This document shows, piece after piece, positions 19,441-26,230 of a stretch of 64,000 bases of DNA (position 1 is its first letter; every line of letters starts with the position of its first letter). Made by a program: the position numbers and the translations under genes. The DNA is from Spirosoma aureum. GTDB taxonomy: Bacteria > Bacteroidota > Bacteroidia > Cytophagales > Spirosomataceae. Under the pieces are notes generated by a model, which was not told where the DNA came from, did no database searches, and was given only the letters and a program-made list of their open reading frames with translations. Location of the stretch: assembly GCF_011604685.1 (NCBI RefSeq), contig NZ_CP050063.1, positions 7,605,001 through 7,669,000 of the forward strand. The letters are read 5' to 3'.

Positions 19441-20730
19441 ATGCAATCTGATCCCGTTAGTACGATAGTTTCAGCAACGCGCCCAACAGAACCGCAACAG
19501 CGAGCCAGTCAGCCCAGCCCGACTGATTTTTGGGAAACGGCGCGCACATTAGGCATACCAGCAGCACTTTGGCGTCTGCCCAATCAGCAGGACAAACACC
19601 TGATCGTATCCTTTGACGACATATTACCTCGTGTTTCAGCTGATCTGGAAGAGTTACCCGCCGGATTTCTTATCAGCCCATTCGATAACCTGAATACGGA
19701 TACCGAAACTCCCGCCCGAACACTGTTTCTACGAGCCGACATTCAGGCTGCTTTTTCGGATAATGGCCAGACTCAACCAGTTGTCATTACGCCCGGGGAA
19801 ACGGCCGATCGATTTCAGGAACTGCTCGCGGAACAACCTAAACGTCGCGTAGCCCGGCAGCCTTTGTCGGTAAAGCCTACACCTATTGTCGATCCGGAAG
19901 CCGAAGCTCAGTATATAGCTAACGTTGCCGAAGCTGTTGAAGCCATGCAGCGGGCTGAATTCAGAAAAGTAGTCTTATCCAGAACAAAACAGCTTGAGTT
20001 TTCCGATGCGCCCAATGCGGTTGCCTTGTTCGATAAACTCTGTCAGAAATATCCAACAGCTTTTGTTTCTGCGGTTTCTATTCCCGAAAAAGGGCAAATC
20101 TGGATAAGTGCAACGCCCGAACGATTAGTGAGTGTTAACGCTGATGGCATTTTTCAGACCAACTCGCTGGCGGGAACGCAACTGGCTTTTGAACCGGACG
20201 GAACACCAAAACGGCCATCAGAAGCGATGTGGTCGCAGAAAGAAATTGAAGAGCAGGCATTGGTAAGTCGCTACATTATCGAATGCTTTAAGAAAATTCG
20301 ATTGCGCGAATACCTCGAAGAAGGGCCGAAAACGATTATTGCGGGTAATCTGATGCACCTCGGAACCACATTCACGGTCGACACGCAGGCAGTACGTTAC
20401 CCACAACTCGGAACAGTAATGTTGCGGTTGCTCCATCCGACATCGGCCGTCTGCGGTACCCCCCGCGATGTAGCTTTCAACTTTATCAGGCAACACGAAA
20501 CCCACGACCGCGAGTTATATAGCGGTTTCCTGGGGCCGGTCAACATAAACTCCGATAATGCAGTCTTATCATCCAGCGATTTGTTTGTTCATATCCGCTG
20601 TATGAAGCTGGAGGGCCGGATGGCAACTTTATACGCCGGAGCTGGCCTGACGGAATACTCAGTACCCGAACGCGAATGGCAGGAAACTGAAATGAAATGC
20701 CAGACGCTTCTTTCCGTAATCAGCGAGTAA
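19441..20730 (+). CDS. menF: Isochorismate synthase
   Basis: The 429-residue enzyme converts chorismate to isochorismate. The chorismate-binding fold is clear in the C-terminal two thirds: AEFRKVVLSRTKQL, GQIWISATPERLVS, QTNSLAGT, KEIEEQALV, HPTSAVCGTPRDVA, HDRELYSGFLGPV and LYAGAGLTEYS. Bacteroidota rely on menaquinone, so the menaquinone role is the likely one; a siderophore role is the alternative, but no siderophore genes are near. The other men genes are not in the window. It starts with ATG at 19441 and ends in a convergent terminator. Confidence 0.9.
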   Translation: MQSDPVSTIVSATRPTEPQQRASQPSPTDFWETARTLGIPAALWRLPNQQDKHLIVSFDDILPRVSADLEELPAGFLISPFDNLNTDTETPARTLFLRADIQAAFSDNGQTQPVVITPGETADRFQELLAEQPKRRVARQPLSVKPTPIVDPEAEAQYIANVAEAVEAMQRAEFRKVVLSRTKQLEFSDAPNAVALFDKLCQKYPTAFVSAVSIPEKGQIWISATPERLVSVNADGIFQTNSLAGTQLAFEPDGTPKRPSEAMWSQKEIEEQALVSRYIIECFKKIRLREYLEEGPKTIIAGNLMHLGTTFTVDTQAVRYPQLGTVMLRLLHPTSAVCGTPRDVAFNFIRQHETHDRELYSGFLGPVNINSDNAVLSSSDLFVHIRCMKLEGRMATLYAGAGLTEYSVPEREWQETEMKCQTLLSVISE

Positions 20731-20735
20731 TAAAC

Positions 20736-20807
20736 AGTTTCGAGTGGCAGTTAGCAGGGTTCTGTTCCCTATTGGAAATTGATCACTACTAACTGCCCAC
20801 CGAAACT
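20736..20807. terminator. Convergent terminator after menF
   Basis: Arms 20736-20754 and 20789-20807 are complementary at 17 of 19 positions, with a T run after the right arm on the plus strand. The right arm overlaps the stop codon of the small minus-strand acidic gene. It probably ends both transcripts. Confidence 0.65.
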
Positions 20808-20973
20808 ATTTTTCCGCTCCTTCTGCAGGATCGTTTGGCGCGCGCGACCCTTCTTCTGAAGTGCGATCACCGGCTTCGCTTGCAGCCGACGATTGGGTGT
20901 CGGCGTCTGGTGCAGTGCCTTCGGTATCAGCATCTGCCGTCGTAACTAGTGGTTCTTCTTTAGATGGTGTCAT
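20806..20973 (-). CDS. Small acidic hypothetical protein, 55 residues
   Basis: The ATG at 20973 has a good Shine-Dalgarno sequence (GGAAAG, five bases upstream) and opens a 55-residue frame that starts MTPSKEEP and ends EGAEK. It is rich in Asp, Glu, Ala, Ser and Thr, has no hydrophobic core, and is predicted to be disordered. It lies 46 bases downstream of the Asp-rich gene on the same strand, so the two may be co-transcribed. I know no family for it. The RBS and the shared acidic character make it more likely real than chance. Confidence 0.5.
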   Translation of the reverse strand: MTPSKEEPLVTTADADTEGTAPDADTQSSAASEAGDRTSEEGSRAPNDPAEGAEK

Positions 20974-21019
20974 GCTTTCCGGGGATTAAAGGGTTCATGT
21001 AAGGTACAAGAGTAGTTTT

Positions 21020-21286
21020 CTACTCCATGCTGTCGTCGTCCAGATCGTCGTCGATGCTGTCGTCGTCCAGATCTTCATCAAGATCAAGATCGTCATCGCT
21101 GAACTCGTCTTCAATGTCAGCTAAATCGGCTTCGCCGTAACCGCTGGCAGCCCCGGAGCCCAGGTCATCAAATTCGGCTCCGTCGAAGTCGTCGTCCTCA
21201 TCATCGTCGTCAAAGGCGGCTGCTTCAGGGTCAGGGTTCAACATCAGCACGTCTTCGTCCTGATCAAACGTTGGCTGGTAAATCAT
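21020..21286 (-). CDS. Asp-rich, Lys/Arg-free acidic protein, 88 residues
   Basis: The 88-residue protein contains 32 Asp and 9 Glu and no Lys or Arg. A short non-acidic head (MIYQPTF) and a Gly/Ala break (GSGAASGYG) interrupt runs such as DDDDEDDD. The C-terminus repeats DLDDDSI/DLDDDSM, encoded by a 20-base direct repeat at 21027-21046 and 21054-21073 with a 27-base period. It should be disordered and could bind calcium or basic proteins, or act as a DNA mimic; none of these can be proven here. No signal peptide is visible. The skewed composition is consistent across the frame, which supports real coding. Confidence 0.7.
   Translation of the reverse strand: MIYQPTFDQDEDVLMLNPDPEAAAFDDDDEDDDFDGAEFDDLGSGAASGYGEADLADIEDEFSDDDLDLDEDLDDDSIDDDLDDDSME
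21027..21073. repeat. Tandem 27-bp-period repeat inside the Asp-rich gene
   Basis: A 20-base unit at 21027-21046 recurs exactly at 21054-21073, in frame (nine codons). Together with GTC/ATC runs this is a likely site of length variation by slippage. Confidence 0.8.
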
Positions 21287-21634
21287 GGTTGCAAGAGTCT
21301 ATTAAGTGATTTCAAACGTCATAACGCGGCACTTTGCCAGATGTTTGCCGCGCCGTAAAATTATTGACTAAACGAATATAAACACCATACTGGGTTCCCT
21401 GCCTAAAAAATCAGACAATTAGTTTCGCTATCAACGGGTTAGCCTGTCCGACGGGAGCGCGATAGGTGATTTTCCGCCTTTTTTCAAGGAATAATCCTCT
21501 CTTATTGCGCTATTTTTTTTAAGTTTTTTTCAAGGCTCGCTATTTCGGGACTGCGATTAACTATAGTCAGCCAACCCGAACCCGCGTTTCAGATGGCTAC
21601 GCAGTTATAAACGCTGTTACGCGAGTGAGACCTA
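21287..21634. other. Spacer upstream of the Asp-rich gene
   Basis: No gene is supported. A short inverted repeat, CGCGGCA at 21325-21331 and TGCCGCG at 21346-21352, lies in the probable 5' leader of the Asp-rich gene. Several T-rich tracts occur between 21478 and 21535. No perfect promoter motif was found. Confidence 0.4.
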
Positions 21635-22693
21635 TTATTTAGAAGCCAGTGGTTTAGTGGCGGTCATTACCTGACCATCAGACTCCCAGGCACACACGAC
21701 CGTTTTCCCCACCACAGCCAGACTGGGCATCTGCCCCTTACCTAAAACAGCAGGCAAACCACCCCCAATTTTCATCCATACAGTCCCATTCTCATCCCAG
21801 GCCAAAACGGGTGCTGTGGTTTCTCCGGCAAGGGTTATGTTCCTCCCGGTTGCTACGGCCTGTTCCGGCTCACCAGGTACACATGTGTATAACGTGTTTT
21901 CGCGACGCCAAACCGTAAGTGGCTTACCCGTTTCCGGCACGACTACCGCGCCACCATCCATCGGGCAAGCAGTTACTTTCCAGGTACCATTACCCAATTT
22001 TCGCGCGGGTGCATAGGTCAATCCACCATCGGTCGAATGAGCAAGGTAAAGGTCACGGGAGCCGCCAAGCCAGTTTCTGAATTGAATATAGACATCCTTA
22101 TTCCTGGCTTTGACCGTCACGCGACAACATTCGCATACCGTGCCATCGGGGGAGTGATAAATAATCCTGTTGGGCGACCAACTACGCCCTCCATCGTGCG
22201 ATGTTGCCCCTACAATTTTATTACGCTTATCGTCGCGTAAATCCAGCCAAACACTATGAAAAGTGCCATCTGAAGCACCAGTTACCGACTGAAATCCTTC
22301 TTTAGCAACGGCCGGTACATCATTGATACGCACAGCCGTAGACCATTTACGGGTAGTTCGATTCATCGAATAGGCAAACAGATCGCCCACCCGATTTACG
22401 GCCGTAATAACGACGTTCTGGCCAGCAATCGCCACTTGCGGACCTCGCTTGGCCCCAGCTACTAAATCAGGCAGGGTAGCCACAGCAACTGGTGTTCCAA
22501 AATGAAATTCAGGCCCATTGGCAGTTGCATAAAAAATGGTCGAATCACGGCCATACACTAAGTGCATCGCCCCCTGGTCGTCAGCAATAACTACGGGAAG
22601 ATGTCCGGACGCAACTGAGTAATTAACACTCGGTGGCTGACCATGTCCAGCATGGATAAAAAGGTACAGCAGCAGATAAATCAGGTAGTTCAT
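21635..22693 (-). CDS. Secreted sialidase-fold (BNR) protein with CECC motif
   Basis: The 352-residue protein has a signal peptide (MNYLIYLLLYLFIHAGHGQ). Its body looks like a six-bladed sialidase-type propeller with Asp-box-like turns SHDGGRSW and STDGGLTY. A rigid cysteine cluster, Cys187-Glu-Cys189-Cys190, sits in the blade just after the first Asp box; two further cysteines occur in TACPMDGG and LYTCVPG. The arginine triad of true sialidases is not obvious, so hydrolase activity is doubtful. The cysteines could form disulfides or bind a metal. It is preceded by a -7 type element at 22713-22720. Confidence 0.8.
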   Translation of the reverse strand: MNYLIYLLLYLFIHAGHGQPPSVNYSVASGHLPVVIADDQGAMHLVYGRDSTIFYATANGPEFHFGTPVAVATLPDLVAGAKRGPQVAIAGQNVVITAVNRVGDLFAYSMNRTTRKWSTAVRINDVPAVAKEGFQSVTGASDGTFHSVWLDLRDDKRNKIVGATSHDGGRSWSPNRIIYHSPDGTVCECCRVTVKARNKDVYIQFRNWLGGSRDLYLAHSTDGGLTYAPARKLGNGTWKVTACPMDGGAVVVPETGKPLTVWRRENTLYTCVPGEPEQAVATGRNITLAGETTAPVLAWDENGTVWMKIGGGLPAVLGKGQMPSLAVVGKTVVCAWESDGQVMTATKPLASK

Positions 22694-22712
22694 GGCAAGG
22701 AATTAGGGGAAA

Positions 22713-22720
22713 CAAAAATA
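22713..22720 (-). promoter_or_regulatory. Candidate -7 element for the CECC protein gene
   Basis: On the minus strand this is TATTTTTG, a TAnnTTTG match, ending 19 bases upstream of the ATG at 22693. The leader would be very short, and the -33 box is poorly placed, so support is weak. Confidence 0.3.
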
Positions 22721-22835
22721 CACCACTTTGCTGCAAAATATCCTATCATTAATGCCTCAATACGCTGTTCATTACGAGTAATCGCTTAAACAGTATCCAT
22801 TATTTTTTCAGGGATAGAACCGTGCGGTATAAAAC

Positions 22836-22872
22836 GAATAGTGCAGGGACCAGACAGATCCCTGCACTATTC
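22836..22872 (-). terminator. Terminator of the 23 kb aldo/keto reductase gene
   Basis: Arms 22836-22849 and 22859-22872 are perfectly complementary over 14 bases with a 9-base loop. On the minus strand it lies 56 bases after the stop codon and is followed by a T-rich stretch. Confidence 0.8.
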
Positions 22873-22927
22873 TTAAACACAGACTTTGTTTTAAATCAGG
22901 ATAAAAAGGGTAAGGGGTAGGAAAGGA

Positions 22928-23923
22928 CTACTTAATTAATGTCAATCCATTTAACTGATTGGTAATGAACTCTATTTCTGATAGGGTTAGCTCTACATCG
23001 GCGGCAGCAACATTTTCCAGCGCCTGTTTTTCATTTCGGGCACCAACGAGTGCAATAGTAATTCCTGGCTGCTCAAGAGTCCATTTCAAAACCAATTGAC
23101 CAATTGTCACCTGTTTGTCTCTCGCAAGTGGAGTGATTGTTTCAAGAAAGGCATTGACGCGCCGTAGGTTTTCGTCAGTAAAAAAATACAATGAACCTCT
23201 GTGGTCGTCTGGGGCAAATGTATACCCTGGCTTCATTTTTCCTGTCAATAAGCCCCGCTCCAATGGGCTATAGGCAAGAATCGATAGATTATGCTCTCTA
23301 CAATAGAGTAAATCCTCTTTTTCAAGGCTACGCTTTACCATGCTGTAGGGCACCTGATCTGAAACCAGATTCATATACTTTGACGCTTCGACCAGTTGGT
23401 CGGCGTTGTAATTGCAAACACCAGCATACAGTACTTTTCCCTGTTCGATAAGCAGCGAAACTGCTTCCATTGTTTCCTGAATAGGGGTTGTTTTGTCGGG
23501 CCAGTGAATCTGGTAAAGGTCAATGTAATCGGTACCCAACCTTTTCAAGCTATCTTCACACTCTTTAATGATGCTTTCTTTCCCGGCATATTTATAAATA
23601 TCAATAGGCTTACCCTCCGTATTTTTACTTTTCATGGCAAAATCGCCACGAGGCAGATCCCATCTCATTCCATATTTGGTGAGCAGCTGAACATTATCAC
23701 GGGGAATATCCCGAATAGCCTCACCAACAATCTCTTCGCTGAGCCCCTGGCCGTAGATTGGCGCGGTATCGATGGAGGTTACACCCGCATCATACGAGGC
23801 TTGAATGGCTTTAATCGCTTCCTTTTTTTCGGTACCACCCCACATCCAGCCACCGGCAGCCCAGGCTCCAAACGTAATGACTGAAATGTTAAGATTTGAA
23901 TTTCCTAATTTCCGGTATTGCAT
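22928..23923 (-). CDS. Aldo/keto reductase, likely HxlR-regulated
   Basis: This 331-residue cytosolic aldo/keto reductase has the usual barrel start (YRKLGNSNLNISVITFGAWAAGG) and catalytic tetrad: Asp and Tyr in DTAPIYGQG, Lys in LLTKYGM, and His in DLYQIHWPD. SPLERGLLTGKM and the C-terminal VGARNEKQALEN are typical NADP-binding elements. It is a different subfamily from the reductase at 10.1 kb. The gene is divergent from an HxlR-type regulator 146 bases away, which suggests control by an electrophile or quinone signal, a usual arrangement for HxlR proteins. Confidence 0.93.
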   Translation of the reverse strand: MQYRKLGNSNLNISVITFGAWAAGGWMWGGTEKKEAIKAIQASYDAGVTSIDTAPIYGQGLSEEIVGEAIRDIPRDNVQLLTKYGMRWDLPRGDFAMKSKNTEGKPIDIYKYAGKESIIKECEDSLKRLGTDYIDLYQIHWPDKTTPIQETMEAVSLLIEQGKVLYAGVCNYNADQLVEASKYMNLVSDQVPYSMVKRSLEKEDLLYCREHNLSILAYSPLERGLLTGKMKPGYTFAPDDHRGSLYFFTDENLRRVNAFLETITPLARDKQVTIGQLVLKWTLEQPGITIALVGARNEKQALENVAAADVELTLSEIEFITNQLNGLTLIK

Positions 23924-24036
23924 AGACCTACATGTAAACCGTTATCTGTATCTTTAGGGAACAAACCCGGCGCCTTGACAACTATTCTGGCACAAAGGAA
24001 TAGGTAAATACTGCACGTGACAAGATCTTTAGTAAT

Positions 24037-24065
24037 AGTTAGTTACTCCTAAAAAAGTTAGTTAC
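24037..24065 (+). promoter_or_regulatory. Candidate HxlR operator: two direct repeats
   Basis: AGTTAGTTAC occurs at 24037-24046 and again at 24056-24065, with starts 19 bases apart. The second copy ends four bases before the regulator ATG. HxlR-family dimers are known to bind tandem repeats near their own start, so autoregulation is a reasonable inference. Confidence 0.45.
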
Positions 24066-24069
24066 AACC

Positions 24070-24426
24070 ATGAGAAAGTTAAGCTCCACCAATTATTTTA
24101 ATCAAACATTTCTTGAAGAAAAATGTGCGTTGAACGAGCTTATTCATTTATTAAGCAAACGGTGGTTAACCGAAGTCTTATTTAGTATAGAAGAAGGGAA
24201 TAACCGATTCTCAAGCATAAAGGAAGATCTAAAACTAATTAGTGACAACGTTCTGGCTGATCGCTTAAAGTTGTTGGAGCAGTATAAGCTGATCAATAGG
24301 AATGATAACTTTCGTGAGGTCCCTGCCAGAGTAGAATATTCGTTGACATCAATTGGTGAAAAACTGAGCGAAATACTGGACGTATTGTGCAAATTTTCAG
24401 AAAATGAAATGGAATTTCCCTCCTGA
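24070..24426 (+). CDS. HxlR-family winged-helix regulator
   Basis: The 118-residue protein fits the HxlR (MarR-like) family. CALNELIHLLSKRWLTEVLFSI is the usual Cys-containing first helix region, NRFSSIKEDLKLISDNVLADRLKLLEQYKLI the helix-turn-helix, and VPARVEYSLTSIGEKLSEIL the wing and dimer helix. HxlR proteins sense electrophiles, often through the N-terminal Cys. The gene is divergent from an aldo/keto reductase, its probable target. Two AGTTAGTTAC repeats just before the ATG are a candidate operator. Confidence 0.93.
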   Translation: MRKLSSTNYFNQTFLEEKCALNELIHLLSKRWLTEVLFSIEEGNNRFSSIKEDLKLISDNVLADRLKLLEQYKLINRNDNFREVPARVEYSLTSIGEKLSEILDVLCKFSENEMEFPS

Positions 24427-24967
24427 ATATTGATCAGTATATAGTAATTATTAAAAAGCAAATAATTCATTAATAATATATTATTTTATTCTTTGTCATT
24501 CTGATATTTTGTTTCGTATTTTCTTCTTAGTATAACACAGGGCTATGCAAATTTCGGGCTGTGGCGAATCAGAGCCAAGCATTGCTTAGTCAGATCTACG
24601 ACTTTTTATTGCTAAATTCTTCGGCTTTACTACCCGCAAGTCATGAAACTTCTGGCTTGTACACGTATACTATCTCAATACGATTAATTTATTATTGCGA
24701 GGTAATTATGAATTAATCAAAGCTGTATAAAAACTATTATTAAGCTAATCTGTTTTAATTTTTATATTCTGATAATCTCAGAGCGTGGTTTGTCACATCT
24801 GGGTTTAAATGGAAATAATTTATAAAGCATCATTAACATAAATTAATTAAAGTTACGCTATTAACACACCGAAAACCATCAGGTTTTGAGTTGATTTATT
24901 TGTAGTCCTCAGCTAATTGCCGCTGTCGGAACACAGAAATTACGAATAAACGAACACGAAATTTCCA
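24427..24967. other. AT-rich spacer before the GH130 gene
   Basis: I see no gene in this 541-base gap. It holds a 14-base palindrome at 24472-24485 and a run of AT-rich sequence. A promoter for the GH130 gene should lie here, but I cannot single out a convincing motif. Confidence 0.4.
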
Positions 24968-26011
24968 ATGAAAAATTATAAACTTCGTCGATTATCTGAC
25001 CAGCCAATTCTAAAGACAAGTGATGTCAAACCTTCTGTTGACGGATTTGAGGTACTTGGTGCATTTAATCCCGCAGCCTGTCTTGTTGGCGATGAGGTCA
25101 TTTTGCTGTTGCGCGTTGCCGAAGCACCCCGTGGTAAAGAAGGATTTATACTAGTGCCACTTATTGAAGAACAGAATGGCACACCAGAGTTAGCCATAAA
25201 AGAGTTTAATGAGCCAGCTGCGCCCTACGATCCACGGGTGGTTACGCTCAATGGTAAGGTCTATCTGACCTCATTAAGTCATTTGCGCATTGCCCGCAGT
25301 CGCGATGGCATTCAGTTTACCATCGACGAAAATCCGTTTTTATTCCCGGCCCGAATGGATGAGTCCTTCGGTATAGAAGATGCCCGTATTACGTTTCTGG
25401 AGGGTAAATACTGGATTACGTATACGGCTGTGTCTGAACATGGTCCGGGCGTTGGGTTAGCTATTACAACGGACTTTAAAACTGTTGAGCGCATCGGTAT
25501 GATTTTACCCCCGCCCAACAAAGATGTCGCCCTTTTTCCGCAGCGTATCAACGATAAATACATGCTTCTGCACCGGCCCATGGTTTCTGATATCGGTAAA
25601 CCATCGATCTGGCTGGCAGAATCGGAAGACGGCGTCCATTGGGGCAATCACCGTTTTTTGTTCGGAGGTCGGGGTTTGGCCGATAACCCATTTGCCTGGG
25701 AAGGTGCCAAAATTGGTGCTGGTCCGGAGCCGATTCTAACCGATGAGGGCTGGCTCCTATGTTATCATGGTGCCGATCCGACCCACTCCTACTCACTGGC
25801 TCTGGCATTGCTCGACAAAAACGATCCGGCTAAAGTGCTTGACCGCTCCGATGCACCCATGCTAACGCCAGAACTTCTCTGGGAACGCGAAGGCTTTTTC
25901 CCCAATGTCGTCTTTTCAAACGGGTGGATCCAGTGGCCCGATGGACGGATCTGGGTTTACTACGGTGCGGCTGATTCGGGCGTTGGCGTAGCCGAGTTGG
26001 TACGGGAATGA
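24968..26011 (+). CDS. GH130 family glycosidase/phosphorylase
   Basis: The 347-residue protein is a five-bladed propeller of family GH130, whose members phosphorolyse or hydrolyse beta-mannosides. Characteristic elements are GAFNPAACLVGDEV, YDPRVV, the FGIEDARITFLEGKYWITYTAVSEHGP region carrying the conserved Asp, KDVALFPQ, LHRP, GAGPEPI and GWLLCYHG. There is no signal peptide, so it should act in the cytosol, consistent with phosphorolysis of imported mannosides or N-glycan fragments. No mannose-uptake genes are near, so the exact substrate is open. Confidence 0.9.
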   Translation: MKNYKLRRLSDQPILKTSDVKPSVDGFEVLGAFNPAACLVGDEVILLLRVAEAPRGKEGFILVPLIEEQNGTPELAIKEFNEPAAPYDPRVVTLNGKVYLTSLSHLRIARSRDGIQFTIDENPFLFPARMDESFGIEDARITFLEGKYWITYTAVSEHGPGVGLAITTDFKTVERIGMILPPPNKDVALFPQRINDKYMLLHRPMVSDIGKPSIWLAESEDGVHWGNHRFLFGGRGLADNPFAWEGAKIGAGPEPILTDEGWLLCYHGADPTHSYSLALALLDKNDPAKVLDRSDAPMLTPELLWEREGFFPNVVFSNGWIQWPDGRIWVYYGAADSGVGVAELVRE

Positions 26012-26121
26012 ATTCGCCCTCGCTATTTGTCTCCTTATTTAAAATTTAACTGACCTGATCAATTTACATGAATCCACTTCCTGAGCATGGCCAGAGCCTA
26101 ACAAACATGATAATTATAAGA

Positions 26122-26155
26122 TAGTATGAAGAATTTGAAATAATTCTTCATACTA
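26122..26155. terminator. Hairpin after the GH130 gene
   Basis: Arms 26122-26135 and 26142-26155 are perfectly complementary over 14 bases around a 6-base loop. A T-rich tract follows a few bases later on the plus strand. It probably ends the GH130 transcript about 110 bases after its stop. Confidence 0.6.
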
Positions 26156-26230
26156 CAACTTAAACATCTCTTTTTTATCAATTTTCACCCTTTTTACAGT
26201 ATTTTCGTTGGTTGCTAACGTTCCTCATAC

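Noticed and set aside
24472..24485. 14-bp AT-only palindrome after the HxlR gene as an operator
   Set aside because: It consists only of A and T in AT-rich DNA, where such palindromes are expected by chance.
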